From the NCBI GenBank assembly GCA_002162875.1, contig MABA01000004.1, positions 124,001 through 188,000 of the forward strand: 64,000 nucleotides of DNA. The letters are read 5' to 3'. Source of the DNA: Rhodobacterales bacterium 52_120_T64. Its GTDB lineage: Bacteria > Pseudomonadota > Alphaproteobacteria > Rhodobacterales > Rhodobacteraceae. Each line of letters starts with the position of its first letter. Positions within the stretch are counted from its first letter, which is position 1. Of this stretch, positions 18,874-28,195 are shown piece after piece. Both the position numbers and the translations under genes were made by a program. The notes beneath the pieces are model-generated. The model saw only the letters and a list, made by a program, of their open reading frames with translations. It did not search any database and had not been told where the DNA came from.

Positions 18874-19412
18874 TTTACCACCCCGCCGGCTAATTCATCT
18901 TTCGTTGCTGTGTCATCTTCTTCGGTTTTGGCTAGAACTACAGCGCCGATCAGGGCGACCAGCAGTATTACTGACGCCACTTCAAATGGCAGCAAATACT
19001 CGCTGAACAGCGTAAGCCCCAGCTCTTTTATTGATGGGGTTGTTGGGACACCATCCACAATGTTTGTTGAAAACACTGCGTTGCGCGTCAGCAGGAAGAA
19101 CATCTCTGCGGCAAGAACCAGTATCACAAGGAAACCAAGCGGCGCGCCTTTGGTTAAAAATCTGGATCGGGCTTCTTTGCGCACATCGAGCATCATAATG
19201 ACAAACAAAAACAGCACCATAATGGCGCCGACATAAACAAAAATCTGGATTACCGCGAGGAACGGGGAACCCAGCAAAATGAAGAGCGCTGCGATCTGCA
19301 CAAAACAGGTCACCAGCGCCAACGCACTGTGAATCGGATTTTTAGCCAAAACAACCAGAAACCCCGATCCTGTGGCTACAGTGGAAAAGAGCAGAAAAAA
19401 CTCCCGTTCCAT
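18870..19412 (-). CDS. nuoJ: NADH-quinone oxidoreductase subunit J
   Basis: Membrane subunit next to NuoK and NuoA, 180 residues with five predicted helices. It has [23 protein letters not shown] (shown here in part as [10 protein letters not shown]) and the [19 protein letters not shown] region, whose pi-bulge helix is conserved in the family. The ATG is preceded by a strong GAGGAGAG site. The gap to nuoI is 49 bp. Confidence 0.94.
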   Translation of the reverse strand: MEREFFLLFSTVATGSGFLVVLAKNPIHSALALVTCFVQIAALFILLGSPFLAVIQIFVYVGAIMVLFLFVIMMLDVRKEARSRFLTKGAPLGFLVILVLAAEMFFLLTRNAVFSTNIVDGVPTTPSIKELGLTLFSEYLLPFEVASVILLVALIGAVVLAKTEEDDTATKDELAGGVVK

Positions 19413-19461
19413 AAATCTCTCCTCGTTCCGTGTTTGTCAGACTTAAACCCGCGGTCTGATC

Positions 19462-20034
19462 TTATTCTTTTCGACTTATACGCTCCCACCAATCGAACCC
19501 GTCACTTGTCCCTGTCGTCACAGATTTCGGCGCTTCATCTTTCACAAGTTTCGCAGCCATAACCTGCCCGCCATTATCGGATTTCCGTGGTGCAGCGATA
19601 AGGTCTTCGAGATGTACAACCAGATTTTCTGATCGGGTGCTGGAAACTTCGTATTCCTGTCCGAGCTTGATGGCATCCGCAGGGCAGGCGTCTTCGCAAA
19701 GCCCGCAATAAAGGCATCTGGCCAGATCAATATCGAATACTTCTGGCCGTCGGTTTCCCTTCGCGTCTTCAAAGGGGATCACAGTGATGCAATCACACGG
19801 GCAAATTTTCGAGCAAAGCTCGCAAGCCACGCAATTCACGTCGCCCTCGTCATTTGTCTTGATAAAATGATGCCCGCGATGTCGTGGGTAGGGCACCCAT
19901 TTCTCAAAGTCGGGGTAATGATGTGTAATTGTTTTGGAGAACATATATCTGAGCGTCAGTCGCAGCCCACCCCATAGATCCGTAAAAAAGACCCATCCGA
20001 TCCAACTGCGTTTATGTGTCGACGATCTCGCCAT
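19462..20034 (-). CDS. nuoI: NADH-quinone oxidoreductase subunit I (two [4Fe-4S] ferredoxin-type)
   Basis: Carries clusters N6a and N6b between NuoG and NuoB. The 190-residue protein has an amphipathic N-terminus and two ferredoxin motifs, CVACELCSKICPCDCI and CLYCGLCEDACPADAI. A C-terminal tail of about 60 polar residues runs past the usual core and ends FDWWERISRKE; its role is unknown. It lies 19 bp after nuoH. Confidence 0.95.
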   Translation of the reverse strand: MARSSTHKRSWIGWVFFTDLWGGLRLTLRYMFSKTITHHYPDFEKWVPYPRHRGHHFIKTNDEGDVNCVACELCSKICPCDCITVIPFEDAKGNRRPEVFDIDLARCLYCGLCEDACPADAIKLGQEYEVSSTRSENLVVHLEDLIAAPRKSDNGGQVMAAKLVKDEAPKSVTTGTSDGFDWWERISRKE

Positions 20035-20052
20035 TTTGCCTCGTGTGTTAGT

Positions 20053-21057
20053 TCAAAACATGAAAATTCCGCTTACCAGAATATTCAGCAACGAAAGGGG
20101 TAGCAGTACTTTCCATCCGATAGTCATTAACTGGTCGTAACGGTATCGGGGAAACGTGAAGCGGAACCACATGAAAACCCAGATGAAGAACCCGATTTTC
20201 AGCAGGAACCATAAGGATGGTGTCAGGAAAAACGGGCTATGTTGCCAGCCACCAAAAAACAGTAAAACGTTCAGGATCGCCAGAATTACGACAACAAGAT
20301 ATTCGGACAGTGCAAACAGCGAAAACCGTATGCCGCTGTATTCGGTGTGATAACCTGCGCCCAAGTCGCCCTCGGCTTCGGGCAAATCAAAAGGGATGCG
20401 CTGGGCTTCTGCCAGACCGGCAACAAAAAAAACGAAGAAACCGATTGGTTGGTATACGATATTCCACACGCCGCTTTGTGCCGCCACAATGTCCGAAAGG
20501 TTCATTGAATTTGCAAGCATCACGACGCCGATAACAGAAAATCCCATCGGAATTTCATAACTGATCATTTGTGCGATCGAACGCAAACTGCCCAAAACCG
20601 CGTATTTACTGTTTGACGCCCAGCCTGCCAATATCACTCCGAATACGCCGATGCCTGAAACAGCCAGAATGAACAACAGGCCAACATTCATATTTGACAT
20701 GGAAAGTGTGATATCAACGCCGAATAAACGAACCGGTTCGCCAAAAGGAATGGCGACAAAGACGACAAAAGGCGGCACGAGCGCCACCACCGGAGCCATG
20801 CGGAAAAGTAGACGGTCAGCGTCGGTAGGGATGTGATCTTCTTTGGTCAGCAATTTAATCGCATCAGCCAAAGGTTGCAGTAGCCCATGCCACCCAACGC
20901 GCATCGGTCCTGGGCGTTGCTGTATATGTGCAGCTATTTTCCGCTCTATCCACGTAAGCGGTAGCGGGAGGAGAAGTAGAACAAAAACAACAACAGCCAT
21001 TTTTACTAACAAAGGTAAAATAGCTATAAAATTTTCCATTCCGTAAGACATCCCCAT
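20053..21057 (-). CDS. nuoH: NADH-quinone oxidoreductase subunit H
   Basis: Membrane subunit that, with NuoB and NuoD, forms the quinone entry site; 334 residues from the start chosen, eight or nine helices. It has TWIERKIAAHIQQRPGPMRVG, PLADAIKLLTKED and the Glu-rich loop FDLPEAEGDLGAGYHTEYSG, all diagnostic. Three close ATG codons (21057, 21051, 21039) are possible and none has a clear ribosome-binding site. It is the first gene of the nuo locus, so the 205 bp up to the CBS-protein stop probably contain the main promoter. Confidence 0.94.
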   Translation of the reverse strand: MGMSYGMENFIAILPLLVKMAVVVFVLLLLPLPLTWIERKIAAHIQQRPGPMRVGWHGLLQPLADAIKLLTKEDHIPTDADRLLFRMAPVVALVPPFVVFVAIPFGEPVRLFGVDITLSMSNMNVGLLFILAVSGIGVFGVILAGWASNSKYAVLGSLRSIAQMISYEIPMGFSVIGVVMLANSMNLSDIVAAQSGVWNIVYQPIGFFVFFVAGLAEAQRIPFDLPEAEGDLGAGYHTEYSGIRFSLFALSEYLVVVILAILNVLLFFGGWQHSPFFLTPSLWFLLKIGFFIWVFMWFRFTFPRYRYDQLMTIGWKVLLPLSLLNILVSGIFMF

Positions 21058-21262
21058 GCGCCAGCCGACCGGCCGCAAGTTCGGTTGGTGTCATCACACG
21101 GATCTGACCAATAAGGCATGTTCAAATTGTAGTATGTCGAAAGTCTTGGTGCAAACGCCGAGAACAACTTAACAATTTCAGCCTTAACGCTACCATAAAT
21201 CGCAAAATTTCGCAAAGATTATGATTGGCCAAGAATTTCGGATGTTCAGGAATTGGTTCGAC

Positions 21263-21691
21263 TTATCGCGAAATATACATTTCGAGCTGTTCTATGATGA
21301 ACTGCTGGCCATCGATGATATTCTTCACCAAATCCCCAATAGAGATGATCCCGACCAATTCATTGTTATCCAGCACCGGCAAGTGCCGGACCATCTTATC
21401 GGTCATCAGCGCCATACATTCTTGGACTGTTTGGTCAACCGAAGCGCAGACCACATGTGTCGCCATGATGTCACCGACCAATGTTTCGCGCGAAGATCGT
21501 CCCTTTAAAAATACGTTTCTGGCATAGTGTCGTTCAGTGACGATGCCGACAAGTTTTCCATTTTCCAAGACAACCAGCGAACCGACATTCTTGTCCGCCA
21601 TCAATTTGATTGCGTCATATACACTATCGTTCGCACCGACGGATTCGATATCGTGCCCTTTGGTTTTGAGCAATTGTTTAATAACTGCCAT
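21263..21691 (-). CDS. Two-CBS-domain protein
   Basis: A 142-residue protein consisting of a Bateman pair of CBS domains: about 14-60 (LVVLENGKLVGIVTERHYARN) and 80-135 (HLPVLDNNELVGIISIGDLV). Such stand-alone CBS proteins usually bind adenine nucleotides and modulate a partner, but the partner here is unknown. The ATG at 21691 has an excellent AGGAGGG site; an upstream in-frame start at 21727 is not needed. It points the same way as nuoH and lies upstream of it, with 205 bp between the nuoH start and this gene's stop. Confidence 0.88.
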   Translation of the reverse strand: MAVIKQLLKTKGHDIESVGANDSVYDAIKLMADKNVGSLVVLENGKLVGIVTERHYARNVFLKGRSSRETLVGDIMATHVVCASVDQTVQECMALMTDKMVRHLPVLDNNELVGIISIGDLVKNIIDGQQFIIEQLEMYISR

Positions 21692-22470
21692 TTTCTGCAC
21701 CCTCCTGATTGTTTGAAAGTATAGCACAATTTCAGGGAAGATTCACATTTTAGTAATATTTTTCGCTAGATGGGCAGCACCGAGCGAACAAGCTTCGGTC
21801 AATTTTCGTAATTACAGGAGCGTACTTTCTCCGATCAAAGTACGCATCTTGCGCTGCAGCGTTGGATGATTCTTATCTGCATAAATAACCGGGTGGAACG
21901 TGCGCAATACCAATTTTGCAGACGTAAGCGCGCACTGCGTCGCGCATCAATTCGCCCACTAATGTACTCAACAACAGTATTCGGCAGCGACCACTTCCCC
22001 CCATCATAGCTGTAACCCACGCTCCGCGAGCATATAGGTCGGGTTGACATGATAATGATAGTCGTCGCCACGACCGGCATGATCGCCACAAACATCAAGC
22101 TGTTCTTAATCTAGGGCTGACGCGGCGGCTGTTACTCAACGGTTAGTCGACAAAGGACCGTATTGCTTTGTTCAAGGTGCGGCCTCAAATCAACTAGGCG
22201 GTGTCCGGTCACTGAATTCCGTCACACCCGCTTTTCGGGCTGACTTTGCGTTCAGAAAAACATCTGCCTGCGGCCAGTCCGACGCATTGAAATGAGCTTG
22301 GTCCCAATTGCCTACGCTGTCCGCCAATACCTGACACGTGCTTCAAGCCCCTGGAATGTAATTCATTCCTTAATCAATAATGTACAGATCACAATACTGA
22401 AGCCCGACAATGGCCAATCTCAGGGCATCCAAGCCTCAACTTGCCTAATAATTAATCAAAGTTCAAACTT

Positions 22471-22497
22471 TGTGCAATATCTGTGCAATTTGTGTGG
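22471..22497 (+). repeat. Three TGTG-type direct repeats with 11-bp spacing upstream of urtA
   Basis: TGTGCAA at 22471, TGTGCAA at 22482 and a partial copy TGTGG at 22493 are spaced exactly 11 bp, about one helical turn. They lie just upstream of a possible -10 (TACTAT at 22510). The spacing suggests binding sites for a regulator on one DNA face. A similar 11-bp array stands before ureF. Confidence 0.45.
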
Positions 22498-22519
22498 AAG
22501 TGAGCACATTACTATGCGT

Positions 22520-22563
22520 AGGGTTTTCCATCCAAAATGGGAAACCCTTTTGTTTTCGGTTTT
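22520..22563 (+). terminator. Hairpin with T-rich tail in the urtA leader region
   Basis: A 10-bp stem (AGGGTTTTCC / GGGAAACCCT, one G-T pair) with a 9-nt loop is followed by a T-rich run. This fits a rho-independent terminator, although no gene is seen upstream on this strand. It lies 166 bp before urtA and could end a small RNA, act as an attenuator, or form the 5' end of the urt mRNA. Confidence 0.5.
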
Positions 22564-22728
22564 GGTGTGAAGTGTGCGGCAGCGAAAGTCTATGAAATCT
22601 ATTCGCCACCGCACGGGTGCAACATGAAGCTGCAAGGACATGGTAATCTAAATGATACATGACATTCAACCAGGCAAGACACTAACGCCCCGTTGTTTTC
22701 CGACGCAGCAAATCCTCGGAGAAACCTT

Positions 22729-24012
22729 ATGAATTCCTTAAATAAATTCGCATTAGGCTTAGGCCTGTCAGCGTCATTGTTGGCAAGCTCGGCTATGGCT
22801 GCTGAAGACACAATCAAAGTCGGTATCCTACACTCGCTTTCCGGTACGATGGCGATTTCTGAAACAACACTAAAAGACGTGATGTTGATGCTCATCGAAG
22901 AGCAAAACAAAGCTGGTGGCGTTCTTGGCAAACAGCTAGAAGCCGTCGTCGTTGACCCTGCGTCCGACTGGCCACTATTTGCTGAAAAAGCTCGCGAACT
23001 AATCGAAGTTCACGACGTATCAGCAGTGTTCGGCAACTGGACTTCCGTGTCCCGTAAATCCGTTCTGCCTGTGTTTGAAGAGCTGAACAACATCTTGTTC
23101 TACCCTGTGCAATATGAGGGCGAAGAATCCCAGCGCAACGTATTTTACACAGGTGCTGCTCCCAACCAACAGGCTATCCCGGCAGTGGACTACCTGATGG
23201 CTGAAGAAGGCGTTGAACGTTGGGTGCTGGCCGGAACAGACTATGTTTATCCGCGCACAACCAACAAAATCCTCGAAGCATACCTTATCGGTCTGGGCGT
23301 TTCCCCTGACGATATCATGATCAACTACACGCCGTTCGGTCACTCCGACTGGCAGACAATCGTTTCGGACATCGCAGCGTTTGGTTCAACTGGCGTTAAA
23401 ACCGCTGTGGTTTCGACAATCAACGGCGATGCAAACGTTCCTTTCTACAAAGAATTGGGCAATCAGGGTATTTCCGCTGAAGACATCCCCGTTGTTGCAT
23501 TCTCGGTTGGTGAAGAAGAGCTTGCTGGTCTAGATACTGGTCCACTTGTTGGTCACTTGGCTGCATGGAACTACTTCATGTCCGTTGATACTGACGAAAA
23601 TGCTGATTTCATCGACGCATGGCAGGCATTCATCGGTTCTGACGAACGCGTAACAAACGACCCAATGGAAGCGCACTACATCGGTTTCAACATGTGGGTT
23701 AAAGCTGTTGAAGCTGCCGGCACAACAGATACCGACGCTGTTATCGACGCGCTTGTGGGTGTTGCGGTTCCAAACCTGACGGGCGGCTTGTCCTCCATGG
23801 GTGCAAACCACCACATCACCAAGCCGGTTCTGGTTGGCGAAATTCAAGACGACGGTCAGTTTGACGTTGTTTGGGAAACAGACGGCCTCGTTCTTGGCGA
23901 TGCATGGTCTGACTTCCTGCCAGAATCTTCGGTTCTGATCTCCGATTGGCGCGCTCCACTATCTTGCGGAAACTTCAACGTCGAAACCGGCGCTTGCGGC
24001 GGTGCAGAGTAA
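22729..24012 (+). CDS. urtA: Urea ABC transporter substrate-binding protein
   Basis: Periplasmic urea-binding protein of the UrtABCDE transporter, 427 residues. It opens with a signal peptide ending in ASSAMA before AEDTIKVGILHSLSGTM. The type 1 periplasmic-binding fold then shows the Urt-specific features VDPASDWPLFAEKAREL, FGNWTSVSRKSVLPVFE, and NILFYPVQYEGEESQRNVFY. The ATG at 22729 has GGAG upstream; an in-frame TTG at 22693 would add residues before the signal peptide. A strong hairpin directly follows the gene. It is the first gene of the urea operon. Confidence 0.95.
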   Translation: MNSLNKFALGLGLSASLLASSAMAAEDTIKVGILHSLSGTMAISETTLKDVMLMLIEEQNKAGGVLGKQLEAVVVDPASDWPLFAEKARELIEVHDVSAVFGNWTSVSRKSVLPVFEELNNILFYPVQYEGEESQRNVFYTGAAPNQQAIPAVDYLMAEEGVERWVLAGTDYVYPRTTNKILEAYLIGLGVSPDDIMINYTPFGHSDWQTIVSDIAAFGSTGVKTAVVSTINGDANVPFYKELGNQGISAEDIPVVAFSVGEEELAGLDTGPLVGHLAAWNYFMSVDTDENADFIDAWQAFIGSDERVTNDPMEAHYIGFNMWVKAVEAAGTTDTDAVIDALVGVAVPNLTGGLSSMGANHHITKPVLVGEIQDDGQFDVVWETDGLVLGDAWSDFLPESSVLISDWRAPLSCGNFNVETGACGGAE

Positions 24013-24022
24013 ATACAAATAC

Positions 24023-24048
24023 TTGGGGCGCGTGCATTCGCGCCCCAA
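24023..24048 (+). terminator. Intercistronic stem-loop between urtA and urtB
   Basis: A perfect 10-bp GC-rich inverted repeat (TTGGGGCGCG / CGCGCCCCAA) with a 6-nt loop lies 10 bp after the urtA stop, with no poly-T tail. Such hairpins commonly protect the message of an abundant binding protein from 3' decay, so urtA transcript should exceed that of urtBCDE. It may also act as a partial terminator. Confidence 0.7.
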
Positions 24049-24074
24049 TGCTTATTGAATTCAGGCTGGATGTT

Positions 24075-25667
24075 ATGCTGAAAAAACTCTTTCTTACCTT
24101 CGCGATTCTATTCTACGGTGCCGCAGCATTCGCACAGGACCTAGAAGCGTTGGTGGCCCAACTTCCAGGCGGTTCTTACGATGATCGTGCCGCTGTGGTT
24201 CTGGAAATTTCACAGACAGGCGACGAACGTGCGTTTGCTGTTCTCGAAGCGCTAAAAGCTGGAAAATTATTCTTCCACAAAGGCGAAGGTATTATTGTCG
24301 AGGTTCGCGAGATTGGCGACGAAGACATTGCATTCAACATTCTAGATAATACCGAAATCGGAGCCGTTGGACGCCGCGATGCTAAAAAAATCAAAGTAAA
24401 TAATGGCTTACGCCGCGAAATCAGCGCGGCTCTTGGGACGATGTATCTGCAAAGCACTGATCCGTCCGTTCGTTTAGAAGCCGCGGATGCCGTATTCAAA
24501 AGTGGCGACCCCACTCAACTCGCAGCCCTAGAAGCTGCGATATTGGCCGAGACTGATAACAAAGTTAGAACAGCCCTCACCGAGGCCAGAGCCGTCGCCA
24601 TACTAAACGACGACGCAGACGTATCCGCAAAACTCGCCGCAATCGAAGTCCTTCGCGAACGCGGGGATCGCGACGCGCAAGGCGTGCTATCCAAATTCAT
24701 CACAGACCCCGATCTTGGCGAAGCCGTTGCAACGGTCCTTGCCGAAATCGAGCAAAACCAGAAGTTATGGGGATTGGTCCAGAATGTCTGGTACGGGTTG
24801 TCGCTTGGGTCCGTATTGTTGCTGGCCGCCATCGGCCTCGCCATTACGTTCGGCGTTATGGGGGTCATCAACATGGCCCACGGCGAACTTGTGATGATTG
24901 GCGCTTACACCACATTCGCAGTACAGGAATTCATCCGCACCTCGATGCCGGAATATTTCGACATGTCGTTGCTCTTCGCCGCCCCCCTAGCATTTCTTGT
25001 TGCCGGAAGCGTAGGCATCGGGATAGAGCGCGGCGTCGTTCGCCATCTATACGGTCGCCCGCTTGAAACTTTGCTGGCAACATGGGGTATCAGCCTGATC
25101 CTGCAACAAACCGTGCGCTCGATCTTTGGGCCAAACAACCGCGAAGTCGGTAACCCAGACTGGATGTCTGGAGCCTTCGAGATTGGCGCGATGAACGTCA
25201 CTTACAGCCGCATGTGGATTCTCGTATTTTCACTCATGGTCTTTACGGGCCTGCTTCTACTGCTCAAACGCACATCAATGGGTTTACGAATGCGTGCTGT
25301 CACGCAAAACCGCGCGATGGCCGCCGACATGGGCATCAACACCGGCTGGGTCGATGCGTTGACCTTCGGTCTTGGCGCCGGAATTGCAGGTCTAGCAGGC
25401 GTCGCCCTTAGCCAAATCGATAACGTGTCGCCCAATCTCGGTCAAAGCTACATCGTAGACAGTTTTATGGTGGTTGTATTCGGTGGCGCTGGAAACCTTT
25501 GGGGCGCGCTAGCAGGGGCGTTCAGCCTTGGCATCGCAAACAAGTTCCTAGAACCGTTCGCCGGTGCGGTGTTAGCCAAAATTCTCGTCCTCGTCTTTAT
25601 CATCCTATTTATCCAGAAACGACCACGGGGCCTCTTCGCCCTCAAAGGTCGCGCGGTGGAGAATTAA
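24075..25667 (+). CDS. urtB: Urea ABC transporter permease UrtB, long form
   Basis: Inner-membrane permease of the urea transporter, 530 residues from the ATG at 24075. It has a signal-like leader (LKKLFLTFAILFYGAAAFAQ), then a soluble helical-repeat region (about 22-225, rich in Ala and Glu), then a LivH-type permease (about 235-530) with GVMGVINMAHGELVMIGAY and GFGGAGNLWGA-like VVVFGGAGNLWGALAGA. This two-part architecture is known for UrtB and the N-terminal domain has no firm function. The upstream in-frame extension to 23946 overlaps urtA and is rejected. It ends 1 bp before urtC. Confidence 0.94.
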   Translation: MLKKLFLTFAILFYGAAAFAQDLEALVAQLPGGSYDDRAAVVLEISQTGDERAFAVLEALKAGKLFFHKGEGIIVEVREIGDEDIAFNILDNTEIGAVGRRDAKKIKVNNGLRREISAALGTMYLQSTDPSVRLEAADAVFKSGDPTQLAALEAAILAETDNKVRTALTEARAVAILNDDADVSAKLAAIEVLRERGDRDAQGVLSKFITDPDLGEAVATVLAEIEQNQKLWGLVQNVWYGLSLGSVLLLAAIGLAITFGVMGVINMAHGELVMIGAYTTFAVQEFIRTSMPEYFDMSLLFAAPLAFLVAGSVGIGIERGVVRHLYGRPLETLLATWGISLILQQTVRSIFGPNNREVGNPDWMSGAFEIGAMNVTYSRMWILVFSLMVFTGLLLLLKRTSMGLRMRAVTQNRAMAADMGINTGWVDALTFGLGAGIAGLAGVALSQIDNVSPNLGQSYIVDSFMVVVFGGAGNLWGALAGAFSLGIANKFLEPFAGAVLAKILVLVFIILFIQKRPRGLFALKGRAVEN

Positions 25668-25668
25668 C

Positions 25669-26763
25669 ATGTTCAATCGTCTTATCGACCGCCGCATGGG
25701 CATATTCCTCGCCGGCCTATTCATAATCACCGTCGCAGTCCCGATTGGTAACCTACTAATCGCTGGCCAACCGGTTCCGTCCTACGCAGTCGCGTTGCTT
25801 GGCAAATACCTCTGCTATGCGCTTCTGGCCGTTTCCCTCGATCTCGTATGGGGGTTCGCTGGCATCCTCAGCCTTGGCCACGGCGCATTCTTCGCGCTTG
25901 GCGGTTATGCGATGGGCATGCACCTGATGCGCGAGATTGGCACAAGAGGGGTCTACGCAGACCCGTTGTTGCCCGACTTCATGGTCTTCCTGAATTACGA
26001 CGAGCTTCCGTGGTTCTGGCTGGGCTTCGACAACTTCTTGTTCGCCAGCCTCATGGTAATGCTAATCCCTGGTCTGCTGGCGTTCGTTTTCGGCTGGCTC
26101 GCCTTTCGCAGTCGCGTCACCGGCGTGTACCTGTCGATCATCACACAAGCCATGACCTACGCGCTAATGCTCGCCTTCTTCCGCAATGAAATGGGTTTAG
26201 GGGGCAATAACGGCCTGACAGATTTCAAAGATCTGCTCGGATTCAACTTACAAACCGACTCCACGCGCGCTGGCCTGTTCGTTGCAGCCGCAATCGCATT
26301 GGCGGCGGGTCTGTTAATATCAAAATTCATCACCACCTCGAAACTTGGGAAAGTCCTCGTCGGGGTGCGCGATGCCGAAAGCCGTACACGTTTTATCGGG
26401 TACCGGGTTGAGGGCTACAAACTGTTCGTGTTCATAGTCTCGGCGATGATGGCAGGCGTTGCAGGTGCGATCTACACACCGCTCGTCGGCATCATCAACC
26501 CCGGTGAATTCAGCCCGGCAAACTCCATCGAGATTGTGATCTGGGTGGCCCTAGGGGGTCGTGGAACACTCGTTGGCGCAGCAATCGGCGCGATTATCGT
26601 GGCCCTCGCCAAGACATTGTTAACCGGATGGATCCCCGAAATATGGCTGTTCGCGCTTGGCGGTATGTTCGTTCTGGTCACGCTATACCTGCCAAACGGC
26701 GTACTAGGCGCGGTTGAAAACACCATCAAAAAACTGAAACGTAAAACGGAGGCCCCGGCATGA
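25669..26763 (+). CDS. urtC: Urea ABC transporter permease UrtC
   Basis: Second permease of the urea transporter, 364 residues, LivM-like. Typical sequence includes VWGFAGILSLGHGAFFALGGYAMGMHL (here cited as SLGHGAFFALGGYAMGMHL), FFRNEMGLGGNNGLTDF and IVIWVALGGRGTLVGAAIGA. The SLGHGAFFALGGYAMGM segment and the NNGLTDF loop mark UrtC rather than an amino-acid permease. It overlaps urtD by 4 bp. Confidence 0.95.
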   Translation: MFNRLIDRRMGIFLAGLFIITVAVPIGNLLIAGQPVPSYAVALLGKYLCYALLAVSLDLVWGFAGILSLGHGAFFALGGYAMGMHLMREIGTRGVYADPLLPDFMVFLNYDELPWFWLGFDNFLFASLMVMLIPGLLAFVFGWLAFRSRVTGVYLSIITQAMTYALMLAFFRNEMGLGGNNGLTDFKDLLGFNLQTDSTRAGLFVAAAIALAAGLLISKFITTSKLGKVLVGVRDAESRTRFIGYRVEGYKLFVFIVSAMMAGVAGAIYTPLVGIINPGEFSPANSIEIVIWVALGGRGTLVGAAIGAIIVALAKTLLTGWIPEIWLFALGGMFVLVTLYLPNGVLGAVENTIKKLKRKTEAPA

Positions 26764-27497
26764 CCACGCAACTTTACCTCTCGGGCGTTTCGCGCAGCTT
26801 TGATGGGTTCAAAGCCATCAACAACCTGTCGATGGTTGTCGCCAAAGGTGAACTGCACGCAGTCATCGGCCCCAATGGTGCGGGAAAAACCACGATGATG
26901 GACATCATCACCGGCAAAACCCGACCGGACGAGGGCGACGTCTACTGGAACGACGTCGTAGACCTGACCAAAGTCGACGAGGCCGGTTCAGCCCGACTTG
27001 GCATAGGTCGAAAATTCCAGAAACCCACGGTGTTTGAAACCCTGACGGTCGAGGACAACATCGGAATAGCCCTAAAAGCCGAGCGCGGCGTTTTCGCGAC
27101 ATTGTTCGACCACCAAACATCGAAACAAGCTGCCAAAATCACCGAACTACTTGAGCTCGTGCGGCTCAACGATGACCGTGCCCGCATGGCTGCCGAGCTT
27201 TCTCACGGTCAAAAACAATGGCTCGAAATCGGGATGTTGCTGGCGCAAGACCCGCAACTTCTTCTGGTTGACGAACCCGCTGCCGGCATGACCGACGCAG
27301 AAACCATGCGCACTGCCGAATTGCTTAAAGACATCGCAGGCGAGCGTTCCGTGGTTGTCGTTGAACACGACATGGAATTTGTGCGCGCTTTGGGCTGCAA
27401 AGTTACCGTGCTGCACCAAGGCAGCGTTCTGGCCGAAGGGACGCTCGACCATGTGTCGTCCATGCCCGAAGTCATTGAAGTCTATTTGGGGCGCTAA
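26760..27497 (+). CDS. urtD: Urea ABC transporter ATP-binding protein UrtD
   Basis: One of two cytoplasmic ATPases driving urea import, 245 residues, LivG-like. It has Walker A GPNGAGKTTMMD, the signature LSHGQKQWLEIGMLL (SHGQK rather than SGGQ, usual in UrtD), and Walker B LLLVDEPAAGMTD followed by the switch His in VVVEHDMEF. It overlaps urtC by 4 bp and is followed 2 bp later by urtE. Confidence 0.96.
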   Translation: MTTQLYLSGVSRSFDGFKAINNLSMVVAKGELHAVIGPNGAGKTTMMDIITGKTRPDEGDVYWNDVVDLTKVDEAGSARLGIGRKFQKPTVFETLTVEDNIGIALKAERGVFATLFDHQTSKQAAKITELLELVRLNDDRARMAAELSHGQKQWLEIGMLLAQDPQLLLVDEPAAGMTDAETMRTAELLKDIAGERSVVVVEHDMEFVRALGCKVTVLHQGSVLAEGTLDHVSSMPEVIEVYLGR

Positions 27498-27499
27498 TC

Positions 27500-28195
27500 A
27501 TGCTGAAAGTCGAAAATATCAACCTCCACTACGGTGCCTCACACGCGCTTCGTTCGGTTTCATTGCACGCCGAGGCCGGCAAAGTAACCACCGTTCTGGG
27601 ACGCAACGGCGTTGGCAAAACTTCGTTACTACGCGCGATCGTGGGCCGTGAAACCATAACCGACGGTCAAATATTGTGGGAAGGTGCGGATATCTCGCGC
27701 AAATCTCCCGAAGTGCGCGCGCGCGCCGGTTTGGCCTCGGTTCCCCAAGGGCGCGAAATATTCCCCTTACTAACCGTGCATGAAAACCTAGAAACCGGAT
27801 ACGCCTGCCTTCCACGTGGCGAGCGCCACATACCGGACGAAGTATTCGATCTCTTTCCAGTGCTAAAAGAAATGCTGGGCCGTCGCGGCGGTGATCTTTC
27901 GGGTGGTCAACAACAACAGCTTGCCATCGGGCGTGCATTGGTCACTAAACCCAAACTACTGGTGCTTGACGAACCGACAGAAGGCATTCAGCCCTCCATC
28001 ATCAAGGACATCGGCCGCGCAATCGAATTCCTGCGCGACAAAGGCGATATGGCAATAATCCTGGTCGAGCAGTTTTTCGAGTTTGCCCGCGATTTAGCAG
28101 ATGATTACGCAGTAATGGACCGTGGCGAAGTGGTGCTGTCAGGCAATCGAAAGGATATGGTGGAAAAAGATGTTCGACGCCTCCTTACCGTCTGA
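27500..28195 (+). CDS. urtE: Urea ABC transporter ATP-binding protein UrtE
   Basis: Second ATPase of the urea transporter, 231 residues, LivF-like. Walker A is GRNGVGKTSLLRA, the signature motif LSGGQQQQLAIGRAL, and Walker B LLVLDEPTEGIQPSI, the last being typical of UrtE. Its 3' end runs into the probable ureD start, linking transport and urease genes in a single operon. Confidence 0.96.
   Translation: MLKVENINLHYGASHALRSVSLHAEAGKVTTVLGRNGVGKTSLLRAIVGRETITDGQILWEGADISRKSPEVRARAGLASVPQGREIFPLLTVHENLETGYACLPRGERHIPDEVFDLFPVLKEMLGRRGGDLSGGQQQQLAIGRALVTKPKLLVLDEPTEGIQPSIIKDIGRAIEFLRDKGDMAIILVEQFFEFARDLADDYAVMDRGEVVLSGNRKDMVEKDVRRLLTV

Larger units (their letters stand above)
21692..22728. other. 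About 1 kb without a convincing gene, upstream of urtA
   Basis: Short overlapping reading frames occur here on both strands (for example around 21835-22100 minus and 22292-22570 plus), but none has a recognisable domain, good start or family resemblance. The first half may be decayed coding sequence. The second half holds the probable urt control region: three 11-bp-spaced repeats (22471-22497), a TACTAT hexamer at 22510-22515 that could be a -10 element, and a strong hairpin with T-rich tail (22520-22563). Confidence 0.6.

Noticed and set aside
21835-22098. Overlapping minus-strand open frames upstream of urtA
   Set aside because: Two different frames give low-complexity Arg/Cys/Ser-rich translations without domains, good starts or ribosome-binding sites; kept only as part of the unassigned gap.
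22292-22570. Plus-strand open frame of 92 codons before urtA
   Set aside because: It runs through the hairpin and repeat array and shows no protein-like pattern or start site.
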